Source: Eggerthellaceae bacterium
GTDB lineage: Bacteria; Actinomycetota; Coriobacteriia; Coriobacteriales; Eggerthellaceae
Direction of reading: 5' to 3'
DNA: 64,000 nucleotides
Assembly: GCA_009782615.1 (NCBI GenBank)
Contig: WRIS01000002.1
Coordinates: 124,001-188,000 of the forward strand
This document shows, one piece after another, positions 40,189 through 48,950 of this stretch (position 1 is the first letter of the stretch; each line of letters begins with the position of its first letter). Position numbers and translations under genes: made by a program. The notes beneath the pieces were generated by a model. It saw only the letters and a list, made by a program, of their open reading frames with translations, did no database searches and was not told where the DNA came from.

Positions 40189-41535
40189 ATGATAGATCGT
40201 TATACGCGCAAAGAAATGGGTGTTATCTGGTCTTTGGAAAACAAGTTTTCGATTTGGAAAGAAATCGAGGTGCTGGCATGCGAAGCGCAAGCAGAACTGG
40301 CTTTGACAGGTATCACGAAAGAAGATGCCGCTTGGATTCGTGCCCACGCCGATTTTTCGGTTGAGCGCATCAACGAAATCGAAAAAGTAACCAACCATGA
40401 CGTGATTGCCTTTACCACGTGCATGGCAGAACACATAGACGCTTTGGTACCTGCGGGGCAAGAAAAGCCTTCGCGTTGGGTACATTACGGAATGACCTCG
40501 TCTGATTTGGGCGACACGGCACTTTCTTTCCAGGTAACCCAGGCAATCGACATTATCCTAGCTGATATTATACAGTTGGGTGAAACCTGCAAGCGCCGCG
40601 CTTTTGAATTTCAGGATACGCTTTGTGTCGGGCGCACCCACGGCATCCATGCCGAACCAATGACCTTCGGCATGAAGTTCGGTTCCTGGGCATGGGCGCT
40701 CAAGCGTGCTCAGACGCGTATGGAAGAAGCGCGCAGCGTTGCTGCGGTTGGTGCCATTTCAGGGGCGGTGGGCACGTATTCAAGCATCGAACCTGCCGTC
40801 GAGAATTTTGTCTGCGAAAAGCTGGGCTTGAGCGCCGACCCCCTGTCCACACAAGTGCTCGCACGCGACAGACACGCCCAGGTCATGGCAGCGCTTGCTG
40901 TGGCGGCGTCCACGCTTGAATCTATTGCGATGCAGGTTCGTCTCATGCAGCAAAGCGATGTCGTTGAAGCAGAAGAACCCTTCACGAAGGGGCAAAAAGG
41001 ATCTTCAGCCATGCCGCATAAGCGCAACCCCATAACCGCCGAGCGCATGTGTGGCTTGGCGCGCGTGGTGAAAAGCAACGCACAAACCGCCTTCGACAAC
41101 GTCGCTTTGTGGTATGAGCGCGATATTTCTCATTCAGGTGCGGAGCGGGTGGTTCTGTCCGACAGCTTCATAGCGCTTGATTACATGTTTTCTAAAATGC
41201 AGTGGATGCTTGATGGCTTGTTGACCTATCCGTCAAAAATGGAGCACAACTTGCATCGTACGCGCGGGCTCATCTTTTCATCGAAGGTGCTGTTAGCGCT
41301 GGTAGATACGGGAATAAGCCGTGAAGAAGCCTATGCTATCGTGCAGCGCAATGCCATGCGGGTTTGGGAAGATATCCAAAATGCCGTTGAAGGTCCGAGT
41401 TATCGGGAATGCCTTGAAGCAGACCCCCAAGCCAAGCTTGATGCGGCGGTGCTTGACAAGATATTCGACCCGCGGGATTTCCTTTCGCGTATAGATGTGG
41501 TCTTTGAGCGCCTCGAAAAACTGGAGTTTTTATAA
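40189..41535 (+). CDS. purB: Adenylosuccinate lyase
   Basis: 448 residues from ATG at 40189 (AAAGGG 5 bases upstream; a TTG six codons earlier is less likely). It cleaves SAICAR and adenylosuccinate in purine synthesis. Fumarase/aspartase-superfamily signatures are HYGMTSSDLGDTALS, VGRTHGIHAEPMTFGMK and the mobile signature loop GSSAMPHKRNP with its catalytic serine. It follows the trkA pair by 33 bases and converges with the Tat-signal gene, overlapping its stop by 6 bases. Confidence 0.97.
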   Translation: MIDRYTRKEMGVIWSLENKFSIWKEIEVLACEAQAELALTGITKEDAAWIRAHADFSVERINEIEKVTNHDVIAFTTCMAEHIDALVPAGQEKPSRWVHYGMTSSDLGDTALSFQVTQAIDIILADIIQLGETCKRRAFEFQDTLCVGRTHGIHAEPMTFGMKFGSWAWALKRAQTRMEEARSVAAVGAISGAVGTYSSIEPAVENFVCEKLGLSADPLSTQVLARDRHAQVMAALAVAASTLESIAMQVRLMQQSDVVEAEEPFTKGQKGSSAMPHKRNPITAERMCGLARVVKSNAQTAFDNVALWYERDISHSGAERVVLSDSFIALDYMFSKMQWMLDGLLTYPSKMEHNLHRTRGLIFSSKVLLALVDTGISREEAYAIVQRNAMRVWEDIQNAVEGPSYRECLEADPQAKLDAAVLDKIFDPRDFLSRIDVVFERLEKLEFL

Positions 41536-42819
41536 AGGAGCCCAGACGCGAACCAGACAACACCTTCGAACGGTGCCGTCGATTGCTTTTAAGTTGATGT
41601 TGGCAAAGGTTACTGCGAGGGCGTTCATGCCGACAGAAGCAAGATAGTCACCATAGTTGTCCGATCCGCTTTCAACTTCGAAGGAAAAGAAACTCTTTTC
41701 GCCCAAGATGATTCCGCAAACCATCTGCTTTGACTTCACCATGAAATAATTTCTACACCAACAAGGAGCTGCGGTGGGAGATCTGTTGAAATGAAACCAC
41801 TCTTTTTCCTGATAGTCGCCGATAGCTTTGGAAGTTTTCGGCGCATAGGTTCCTAGGTTTGCGATGCCGCCTCCGTAGTTGTAAATCCCATCAAAAGAAA
41901 AGGTGAATCCCGTGTTGCCATAGCCCGCTTCAAGGGGCTTCATCCCCGAGGGCAGGATAAGTTTATCTTTCGTTTCGCCCGTTTCAGCATCAAGAAGAGT
42001 CAGCTGATGGTGAACGGCATCAGTGTTGGTACGCGGGGTGATGACTATTTTGTCGCGCAAAGGATAGGGCGGCGAACTCATGCGCCCTTCCGAAACATAC
42101 ATGATATCAACGTTGCTGCTTCCAAAGCGTGCACGTTTGAGCAGCGAACTTTCCGTGAGTTTCGTGCCATTGAGGCGTGGAAGCACTTGCCAAAACGCAT
42201 AGTTTCCGACAACGGCAATAGTGGGCGTTTCCCAATCGCCATCGCCCTCATCGACCTTGGCGGCTTCTCCAATATCGTCGCCGTTGAAAGTTGCCGTATA
42301 GATGCGCCATACATCGGACAAAATGTTTGCTTCAGTCCAGATAATTCCCTGTTCAGTGGCGCGAATGTCATAAATTTCAAAGCCCTCATGCGAACCAACC
42401 GCTGCTTCGAGAAGCGTCCAATAATACCCGCTTCCCAAGGAAAGAATACCCGCTTTCGTGAGGGGCTTTGACGTTTCGGTGGGGAACAGGCACGCCGCAA
42501 TCGTGTCTCCGCTTGCCCAGATAAGCGTTCCGTAAGGCAATTCGTAGTAGCCGAGTTGCAGCATATGTTCAGATGCCGCTACTTCGGTGCAGTCGGGATC
42601 AAGATTGAAAACCGATTCTTCGTCAACGACCAGATAATCAACTTCTTCATCATCGGCAAAAGCTTCAACAGGTTCAAAGCCGCGATGCAGGCTTGCTGCA
42701 AGCACGCCTGCTCCCACAGCACCATAGAGGAAATGGCGCCGCGATAAAAGAATCTCTCCATTTGATGAATGCTTTGACACTGGTCGGTTCTTTCTCTTCA
42801 AGGCGAAAGCTTCACACAC
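41530..42819 (-). CDS. Tat-signal secreted protein, beta-propeller-like, unknown function
   Basis: 429 residues. A twin-arginine signal (LSRRHFLYGAVGAGVLAASL) lies at about 26-45, and the mature part begins near the ADDEEVD region. The rest is beta-rich with recurring short blocks (for example TLIWASGDTIAACLF, GIIWTEANILSDVWRIY, YAFWQVLPRLNG, GFTFSFDGIYNYGGGI), suggesting a propeller of about six blades. GTG start at 42819; a GTG at 42780 would give a shorter, more typical Tat n-region. It is probably an exported protein folded in the cytoplasm. No family recognised. Confidence 0.75.
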   Translation of the reverse strand: MCEAFALKRKNRPVSKHSSNGEILLSRRHFLYGAVGAGVLAASLHRGFEPVEAFADDEEVDYLVVDEESVFNLDPDCTEVAASEHMLQLGYYELPYGTLIWASGDTIAACLFPTETSKPLTKAGILSLGSGYYWTLLEAAVGSHEGFEIYDIRATEQGIIWTEANILSDVWRIYTATFNGDDIGEAAKVDEGDGDWETPTIAVVGNYAFWQVLPRLNGTKLTESSLLKRARFGSSNVDIMYVSEGRMSSPPYPLRDKIVITPRTNTDAVHHQLTLLDAETGETKDKLILPSGMKPLEAGYGNTGFTFSFDGIYNYGGGIANLGTYAPKTSKAIGDYQEKEWFHFNRSPTAAPCWCRNYFMVKSKQMVCGIILGEKSFFSFEVESGSDNYGDYLASVGMNALAVTFANINLKAIDGTVRRCCLVRVWAPL

Positions 42820-42906
42820 GCTTCATATGTCACTCAAACGCCTTGCTTTACTTTGCACGTTTATTGTGTCATTTCACGCGTGGTTCCAAGGGAAAACAAG
42901 CAAAAT

Positions 42907-42915
42907 TGCTACAAT
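42907..42915 (+). promoter_or_regulatory. Extended -10 promoter for the two-component operon
   Basis: TGC followed by TACAAT (42910-42915); the -35 is poor, as is usual with an extended -10. It lies about 87 bases before the response-regulator start, in the divergent gap with the Tat-signal gene. Confidence 0.4.
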
Positions 42916-43001
42916 AAATGCAAATGCACGACCTAAAGACAAGGCTGCTTAATTCAAGGACGGCAAGCAACACCACCAAGACTAAGTCTGAGGAGAGATT
43001 C

Positions 43002-43712
43002 ATGAGCAACGAAACTCGGCGCATATTGCTAGTAGAAGATGAAAAAGCCATTCGAGATGCGGTAACGGCATATCTTGAGCGCGAGAATTATTGGGTGACG
43101 GCGGTAGGAGACGGGCAAGAAGCTCTCGAAGAGTTTTCAAAGCACCACTTCGACCTTGTTATCCTCGATCTCATGCTCCCGCGCGTTCCTGGTGAGCGTG
43201 TTTGTCGGGCGATTCGCGACAATTCCGATGTGCCCATTATCATGTTGACCGCAAAAGGTGAAGTGGAGGACCGCATCATCGGTCTTGAACTCGGCGCTGA
43301 CGACTATCTGGTGAAGCCCTTCAGCCCTCGTGAACTGGTCGCGCGCGCCCGTGTACAGCTTCGTCGCTCGCATGCGGAATCAGAGCCCCAGCGAGAAGTT
43401 CTTGAATTTGGCGAATTAACCATCGACGTTTCGGGTCATAAGGTGTTAGTCAATGGCGAAGAAATTGATTTGACGGCAAGCGAATTCAAGCTGCTGACCA
43501 CGCTTTCGCGTTATCCTGGACGGGTGTATTCCCGCATGGAATTGGTGGAAAAGGTGCTCGGCTATGATTTCGAAGGCTATGAGCGCACCATCGACAGTCA
43601 CGTGAAGAATCTTCGTGCGAAAATCGGCGACAATCCGCGCAGCCCGAAATGGCTCCACACGGTTCATGGCGTCGGCTATCGTTTTGAAGACCCAACCAAG
43701 GTTTCTCAGTAG
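43002..43712 (+). CDS. OmpR/PhoB-family response regulator
   Basis: 236 residues from ATG at 43002 (GAGGAG 7 bases upstream). The receiver domain has acidic residues in LLVEDEKA, phosphoacceptor D56 in DLVILDLMLP, and K105 in DDYLVKPFSP. The winged-helix DNA-binding domain (about 135-230) ends with the usual TIDSHVKNLRAKIGDNPRSPKWLHTVHGVGYRF. The cognate histidine kinase is 56 bases downstream. The pair resembles MtrA/MtrB or PhoP/PhoR-type envelope regulators, but the stimulus is not readable. Confidence 0.95.
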   Translation: MSNETRRILLVEDEKAIRDAVTAYLERENYWVTAVGDGQEALEEFSKHHFDLVILDLMLPRVPGERVCRAIRDNSDVPIIMLTAKGEVEDRIIGLELGADDYLVKPFSPRELVARARVQLRRSHAESEPQREVLEFGELTIDVSGHKVLVNGEEIDLTASEFKLLTTLSRYPGRVYSRMELVEKVLGYDFEGYERTIDSHVKNLRAKIGDNPRSPKWLHTVHGVGYRFEDPTKVSQ

Positions 43713-43768
43713 CCTATCAGTAGCCTAGGGCTTTCCAACAAAGAAGAAAAGGGTAAGCATCATAACCG

Positions 43769-45262
43769 GTGAGCAATAAACAGAACACGACGATAATCAA
43801 TCAGAAAGAAAGGCTGTCCCAACGAATCAAGTGGAAAAGCCTTTCTTATTCTAGGAGACTGACCATATCCTTTGCGCTGATTGCCGCTATGACCGCTTTG
43901 GTGGCAATCGGAGTCGTTTCCTACGTTTGGGAACAGCATTTCCGAACCTATACTACCGAAAACATTCAAATCCTTGCGAGCAAAACAGCCGAGCAGATTG
44001 CGGAAGAATACCGAAAGACCAACGACTTGAGAAGTTCGTCGGTTCCTGCGCGCTACGCGAGTTTGTACGCGAACGGCATTGGCGTGAAGGTGGTTCAAAA
44101 AGGTGGCGACAAGGAAAACGTCGTTTACGATTCAACGGTTTTGGAATTTAGCGAAGGCAACACATCGCCCTCGCTTGAACCGAAAGCCCCCATTCAGACA
44201 AAAACCGCCGACATCATTGTTGACGGAGAATCAGTCGGATACGTTCGTATTTGGGTGTACGGAACCGATACCTTGCTGCGCGCAACCGACGAACAATTCC
44301 GCAAAAATTCCTATCAAGCCATCATATTCGCCAGCGCACTGGCAATCGTTCTCGCCATGTGCCTGGGCTTTTTGTTCGCCCGCAACTTGGTGAACCCCAT
44401 CAATCGCATGACGAAAACGGCACAAGCCATCAAAAATGGCAACCTTTCTGCGCGCACCGAACTGACGGGTGATGACGAAATTGCGCGTCTGGGGGCAACC
44501 TTTGACGCAATGGCGGACTCGGTCGAGCACGACCGTGAACTGGAGCGCCGCCTGACAACCGACGTCGCTCACGAATTGCGTACCCCGCTTATGGCGATAC
44601 AGTCAACCGTTGAAGCGATAGTCGACGGCGTATTTGCGGCAGACACCGAACGACTTGAAATCGTGAATTCGGAAGTGGAGCGCCTTGCTCGCTTGGTGGA
44701 CGCTTTGTTGCGTCTTGCACGGCTCGAAAACCGCAATACGCGCCTGAACGAAGAAGTGATTGACGTGGGAGAACTTGTTTCAGGAATCGTTGTTACCCAC
44801 GAAGCCTTCGTTGATGATTCGGGGCTTACGATGACATTCCAAGCGGACAAAAATGTACACATTTTCGGGGATGCCGACATGATTAGTCAGGCAACAACCA
44901 ACCTGATTTCAAATGCGGTTCGCTATACGCCTGAAGGCGGGCACATCGGCGTGCGCGTCAAGCAAGGAGAACTCATGGCTTCCATCGCCGTGCAAGACAC
45001 GGGCATCGGGCTGACTCCCGAAGAAGCGAAAATGGTGTTCTCCCGTTTTTGGCGGGCTGATGCAGGACGTAGTCGCGAACACGGCGGTCTCGGCGTTGGT
45101 CTGGCGGTTGTAAAAGAAATCGTCGACAGGCATGGCGGTTGGGTACAAGTTGAAGGAAAGCCCAATCAAGGCGCCACCTTCACGATACATATTCCTCTCT
45201 ACAACGAAGCAACGGCAAAAAGTCGGGCGCGGAGTAGAGATAAGAAACCTAAGTGGAATTAG
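43769..45262 (+). CDS. Sensor histidine kinase
   Basis: 497 residues. TM1 lies at about 33-53, an extracellular sensor region at 54-182, TM2 at about 184-204, HAMP at about 205-260, HisKA with H268 in TTDVAHELRTPLMAI, and a HATPase_c domain with NLISNAVRYTPEGG, DTGIGLTPEE and GGLGVGLAVVKEIVDRHGG. It phosphorylates the response regulator encoded just upstream. GTG start; only a distant AAAAGGG precedes it, so translation may be weak or coupled. The short Lys/Arg tail is normal. Confidence 0.95.
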   Translation: MSNKQNTTIINQKERLSQRIKWKSLSYSRRLTISFALIAAMTALVAIGVVSYVWEQHFRTYTTENIQILASKTAEQIAEEYRKTNDLRSSSVPARYASLYANGIGVKVVQKGGDKENVVYDSTVLEFSEGNTSPSLEPKAPIQTKTADIIVDGESVGYVRIWVYGTDTLLRATDEQFRKNSYQAIIFASALAIVLAMCLGFLFARNLVNPINRMTKTAQAIKNGNLSARTELTGDDEIARLGATFDAMADSVEHDRELERRLTTDVAHELRTPLMAIQSTVEAIVDGVFAADTERLEIVNSEVERLARLVDALLRLARLENRNTRLNEEVIDVGELVSGIVVTHEAFVDDSGLTMTFQADKNVHIFGDADMISQATTNLISNAVRYTPEGGHIGVRVKQGELMASIAVQDTGIGLTPEEAKMVFSRFWRADAGRSREHGGLGVGLAVVKEIVDRHGGWVQVEGKPNQGATFTIHIPLYNEATAKSRARSRDKKPKWN

Positions 45263-45310
45263 GGTAGAGAAAGCCAGGGTAGGGAAAGCTCGGGTAGGGA
45301 AAAGCTAGGG
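45261..45310. repeat. Short tandem repeat before purC
   Basis: A 15-16-base unit of type AGGGTAGGGAAAGCT occurs three times, plus a partial copy, between the histidine kinase stop and the purC ribosome site. Slight unit differences indicate an older expansion. Confidence 0.8.
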
Positions 45311-45323
45311 TGAAAGGAACAAG

Positions 45324-46199
45324 ATGGCAGAAATGGGCATTGCCCCCGATTCGCAGGGGAAAGTACGCGATCTCTACGATTTAGGCGAAAGTCTTTTACT
45401 CGTAGCATCTGATCGGATTTCAGCATTCGATTATGTTTTAGAAGACGATATCCCTCACAAAGGTACGGTACTCACGCAGCTTTCGTGTTTTTGGTTTGAG
45501 CTGCTTGAAGGCGTGGTCGACAATCACTTGATTTCAGCCGACGTTGCCGATTTGCCTGAACAATTCAAGCCCTACGAGGATTACCTGCGCGGTCGTTTCA
45601 TGCTGGTGAAAAAAGCTGCCATGTTTCCTGTGGAATGCATTGTGCGCGGCTATCTTGCTGGCAGCGGCTTGAAGGAATACGAAAAGCAAGGGACGGTTTG
45701 CGGCATTGCGCTTCCCGAAGGCTTGGTCAATTCCTCAAAGCTTGCTAAGCCTATTTTCACGCCTTCAACAAAAGCCGAAATAGGCGACCATGACGAAAAT
45801 ATCAGTTTCGAAAAAGCAGGCGAGTTGCTGGGCGAAAGTGTGGCACTCAAACTTTCCGAACTTTCTCTTGAGGTTTACCGCAAAGCCCGCGACCATGCCG
45901 CCGAACAGGGAATTATCATTGCCGATACCAAGTTTGAATTCGGCGTTGTGGACGATAAAATTATCCTTGCCGACGAAGTGCTCACCCCCGATTCTTCGCG
46001 CTTTTGGGCGGCAGATGCCTACCAAGAAGGCCTCGACCAACCAAGTTTTGACAAGCAGTTTGTGCGCGATTGGCTGGACGCGAATTGGGACCGCACGGGT
46101 AACCCCCCTCGTTTGCCGCAAAACATCATTGAGAAAACGAGCGAAAAATACATTCAGGCATATGAAAGAATTACAGGGAAAATCTTTAGATATAACTAA
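45324..46199 (+). CDS. purC: Phosphoribosylaminoimidazole-succinocarboxamide (SAICAR) synthase
   Basis: 291 residues. It condenses CAIR with aspartate using ATP. Signatures are KVRDLYDLGESLLLVASDRISAFDYVL near the start, FPVECIVRGYLAGSGLKEY, FTPSTKAEIGDHDENI, IIIADTKFEFG and LADEVLTPDSSRFW. Length and order match the longer, yeast/actinobacterial-like PurC. ATG with GAAAGGAAC upstream. First gene of a cluster with purS, purQ and purL, separated from them by an Ala/Lys-rich gene. Confidence 0.97.
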   Translation: MAEMGIAPDSQGKVRDLYDLGESLLLVASDRISAFDYVLEDDIPHKGTVLTQLSCFWFELLEGVVDNHLISADVADLPEQFKPYEDYLRGRFMLVKKAAMFPVECIVRGYLAGSGLKEYEKQGTVCGIALPEGLVNSSKLAKPIFTPSTKAEIGDHDENISFEKAGELLGESVALKLSELSLEVYRKARDHAAEQGIIIADTKFEFGVVDDKIILADEVLTPDSSRFWAADAYQEGLDQPSFDKQFVRDWLDANWDRTGNPPRLPQNIIEKTSEKYIQAYERITGKIFRYN

Positions 46200-46288
46200 G
46201 ACAAGGTATTCGCTATTGAAAACATTCGGTATTATGAGACCAATCAATACGAAAAGGTCATGCAATACCCAGGAGGGAGCCTAAAAAT

Positions 46289-47794
46289 ATGAGTCAGCGA
46301 AATCCGATGAACGACCGCTACCAAAACGACAGCAAGCAGGGGCAAACACGCAGAAGCGCGGCTACGGCAAAACCGAAATCGAAGGCTGCGGCAAGCGTGA
46401 GGATGCAAAGCACCACAAAGACCCCGCAGCAAAAAAAGGCAGCGGCGCGAGCAAAACGCCAAGAGGAAGCAGCGTTTGAGCGCCAGCATTACAATCCACC
46501 CTCAGAAGAATATAAAAAGTGGAAGAAAATCTGGTGGATACTTCTGGGCTTTGCGATACTTACGACCGTTTCATCTTTTATTATGCGTATGTATTTCAGT
46601 GTTCCTGAACCTATCGTGATGACCATTCTGGGTGCGGGATACATCGGCATCATCGGTGCTCTTATCATTGATTTTACGAAAGTCCGCAAAATTCGCCGCG
46701 AATATCAAGTAAGCATGGCGAATAAAACAAGCAAGGAAGCACGGGCTGAAGCAAAGAAGGAACATGCGGCTGCGCTTGCGGCAAAGAAAACCGAAGCGTT
46801 GACTGCTGAAAAAGCTAAAGAGGATCGTCTCCAAGCAGGTGAACCTGCTAAGAAAGGGCTGCTTTCTTTCCTTAACCTAAAAGATTCAGCAGCGCGGGCT
46901 TCAACGGCGAACAAGGAAGCGGCACGCAAAGCAAATAAAGCTGCGCAGGCAAATCGTGCGACAACCAACGCTCAAGCCGACAAGGCAACCAAACCTGTCC
47001 GTGCAGCTACAGCAGGAAAAGCAGGGCGCGCAACGCCAGCGCCAGGACAAGCTGCGGCAAACAAGGCAGCTGCTGCAACAAGCAAGGCAGGCAAGGCGGG
47101 CAAGACAGTCAGGACAGCGGGGGAAGCCGTCGCAAGCAAGACAGCCGCCGCAAGCAAGACAAGCAAAGCGGCAGGCGCAGTTGCGGCAGGAAAGGCAGCT
47201 GCGGCAACCAAACCCGAAAAAACAATTCAGATGCCGAAACAAACCGCAGCAGACAAGGCGGCAGCAGGTAAGGCAGCTGCGACAATAGGCAAGACAAGCA
47301 AAGCAACCCGTGCATCTCAAGCGGCTAAAGCAAGTCAAGCAAGCAAAACTGTTCAGGCAGTTGGAGCAAGCAAAGAAGACAAGGCTGTTCAAGCTGACAA
47401 GGCAGCGCGGGCGGCTAAGGCAGCTGAAGCGGCGGCTCAAGCCGACAAGGCAGCGCGGGCGGCTAAGGCAGCTGAAGCGGCAAAGTCAAGCAAACCTGCC
47501 CAAGCGCCTCAGTCAAGCAAACCTGCCCAAGCGACCCAAACAAGCAAGACGACCCAGCCAGCCAAGCCGAGCCATGCTGCTAAACCTGCCCAGCCAAGTG
47601 AGTCGAGCTCTGTTGGCAAGCATGCCGACCCAAGCACGCCAAGCCACATCGGCAAGCATGCCGACACGAGCGCACCGAGCCCCATTGGCAAACATGCCGA
47701 ATCAGGCACACCAAGCTTTGCAGGTAAGCACGCCGAGCCGAGCAAGCCCAACCATGCGGCTAAACCGTCTCAGGCAAGCAAGGAAAAAGAATAG
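46289..47794 (+). CDS. Ala/Lys-rich repetitive membrane protein within the pur cluster
   Basis: 501 residues. The N-terminus is basic (1-75). Two TM helices (WWILLGFAILTTVSSFIMRM and IVMTILGAGYIGIIGALIID) lie at about 77-97 and 105-125. A Lys/Ala/Glu helical region follows, then over 250 residues of Ala/Lys/Ser/Thr low complexity with units such as ADKAARAAKAAEAA (twice) and four GKHA-containing units at the end. The tail resembles histone H1-like or PknB-substrate-type disordered chains and could bind nucleic acid or acidic polymers. It has a good ribosome site (AGGAGG). No purine-related domain is visible. Confidence 0.75.
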   Translation: MSQRNPMNDRYQNDSKQGQTRRSAATAKPKSKAAASVRMQSTTKTPQQKKAAARAKRQEEAAFERQHYNPPSEEYKKWKKIWWILLGFAILTTVSSFIMRMYFSVPEPIVMTILGAGYIGIIGALIIDFTKVRKIRREYQVSMANKTSKEARAEAKKEHAAALAAKKTEALTAEKAKEDRLQAGEPAKKGLLSFLNLKDSAARASTANKEAARKANKAAQANRATTNAQADKATKPVRAATAGKAGRATPAPGQAAANKAAAATSKAGKAGKTVRTAGEAVASKTAAASKTSKAAGAVAAGKAAAATKPEKTIQMPKQTAADKAAAGKAAATIGKTSKATRASQAAKASQASKTVQAVGASKEDKAVQADKAARAAKAAEAAAQADKAARAAKAAEAAKSSKPAQAPQSSKPAQATQTSKTTQPAKPSHAAKPAQPSESSSVGKHADPSTPSHIGKHADTSAPSPIGKHAESGTPSFAGKHAEPSKPNHAAKPSQASKEKE

Positions 47795-47806
47795 CTGGAA
47801 AAAGAT

Positions 47807-47861
47807 GCAACGAAGCCAACGAAGCTAGCTAAGCCAACGAAGCCAACGAAGCTAACTAATG
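47807..47861. repeat. Tandem repeat between the Ala/Lys-rich gene and purS
   Basis: Four copies of the 9-base unit CAACGAAGC in two pairs, separated by a TAGCTAAGC linker. Non-coding, close to the 3' end of another repetitive gene; probably polymerase slippage. Confidence 0.75.
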
Positions 47862-47925
47862 AGAGGGCGCAATCAAAAGGTGCCTCGACCGAGCAGATAA
47901 AGAACCGATTAACGAAGGGACATAC

Positions 47926-48156
47926 ATGAAACGCTACGAAATATTCGTCACAGCCAAAGAGGGCATTTTCGACCCAGCGGGTGAAACTTCGAAAAACGCA
48001 CTTTTGAATCTTGGATACGAAGGAATCTCTCAGGTGCGTATCGGCAAATTCATTGAACTCGATGTTGAGGATACGGTCAGTGACGCTGAAGTAAGCGAAA
48101 TGTGTGAAAAGCTTTTGGCAAATCCTGTTATTGAAGATTACGAGATAAAGGCTTAA
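47926..48156 (+). CDS. purS: Phosphoribosylformylglycinamidine synthase subunit PurS
   Basis: 76 residues, normal size. PurS bridges PurQ and small PurL in the FGAM synthase complex. Recognised from RYEIFVTAKEGIFDPAGET (Lys and Asp-Pro/Gly pattern), LGYEGISQVRIGKFIEL and CEKLLANPVIEDYEI. ATG with GAAGGGA upstream; 19 bases before purQ. Confidence 0.95.
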   Translation: MKRYEIFVTAKEGIFDPAGETSKNALLNLGYEGISQVRIGKFIELDVEDTVSDAEVSEMCEKLLANPVIEDYEIKA

Positions 48157-48175
48157 AGGGGCGAGAGGACAGCAT

Positions 48176-48859
48176 ATGAAATTCGGAGTTGTTCGCTTCC
48201 CTGGCACGAATTGTGAACAAGACGCGCTTCACGCCTTGAACCACATGGGGCTTGAAGCTGAATACGTCTGGCACCAAGAATCAAACTTGGATGGCTTCGA
48301 TGCCATTGTGTTGCCAGGTGGATTTTCTTACGGCGATTATCTGCGCTCGGGAGCCATTGCGCGTTTTTCGCCCGTGATGAACGAAGTGGTACGCCTTGCG
48401 AAGAGGGGAAACCCTGTTATTGGGATTTGCAACGGGTTTCAAGTGTTGACCGAAGCACATCTTTTACCAGGCGCGCTCATTCGCAACAAGAAACTGAAAT
48501 TCCTCTGTCAAAACACGCATTTACAGGTGCAAGATTCCATCTGCCAATGGCTTGATGTCAAGCCAAAAACTGTGCTCGACATCCCTATTTCTCATCACGA
48601 TGGCAACTATACCTGCACACCCGACGATTACGCGCGCCTGCTTGAGGAGCGCCGCATTGTGCTGCGCTACTGTGAAGCAGATGGCTCTCTTTTGCCTGAC
48701 AGTGCACCGAATGGTTCATTTGAAAATATTGCGGGTATCTGCAATGGTGCAGGCAATGTTTTCGGATTGATGCCGCACCCCGAACGCGTGGTTGACGGCG
48801 TTTCAGGAAACACCCAAGGGCAAGCCTTTTTCGAGACGATTGTTGCTCAGGTAAGCTAA
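48176..48859 (+). CDS. purQ: Phosphoribosylformylglycinamidine synthase, glutaminase subunit PurQ
   Basis: 227 residues. A class I glutamine amidotransferase that supplies ammonia to PurL. The nucleophile lies in GICNGFQVLTEA, and a catalytic His/Glu pair is seen in LMPHPERVVDG. The start VVRFPGTNCEQDALHAL and VLPGGFSYGDYLRSGAIA match the family. Translation from ATG with GAGAGGAC upstream. Its catalytic Cys and His are intact, unlike those of the GatD half at 55121-57274. Confidence 0.97.
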   Translation: MKFGVVRFPGTNCEQDALHALNHMGLEAEYVWHQESNLDGFDAIVLPGGFSYGDYLRSGAIARFSPVMNEVVRLAKRGNPVIGICNGFQVLTEAHLLPGALIRNKKLKFLCQNTHLQVQDSICQWLDVKPKTVLDIPISHHDGNYTCTPDDYARLLEERRIVLRYCEADGSLLPDSAPNGSFENIAGICNGAGNVFGLMPHPERVVDGVSGNTQGQAFFETIVAQVS

Positions 48860-48873
48860 AGGGACAAATCACG

Positions 48874-48948
48874 ATGACGCAAAAAACACCTCTTAAAACA
48901 CCTCTTGTCTTGCACGGCAAAAAATATAAACAAGAACGGATTGGTTGA
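48874..48948 (+). CDS. Possible 24-codon ORF between purQ and purL
   Basis: ATG at 48874 (AAAGGG 10 bases upstream) opens 24 codons (MTQKTPLKTPLVLHGKKYKQ and four more) ending in TGA at 48946-48948, two bases before the purL ATG. purL itself lacks a clear ribosome site, so the small ORF may deliver ribosomes to it. Lys-rich, no homology recognised. Alternatively it is non-coding spacer. Confidence 0.35.
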   Translation: MTQKTPLKTPLVLHGKKYKQERIG

Positions 48949-48950
48949 CC

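Noticed and set aside
46901-47440. 179-codon minus-strand Cys-rich frame
   Set aside because: Shadow of the GCA/AAG repeats in the Ala/Lys-rich gene.
45261-47861. Possible CRISPR-like arrays at 45261-45310 and 47807-47861
   Set aside because: Units are 9-16 bases, adjacent without unique spacers, and there are no cas genes.
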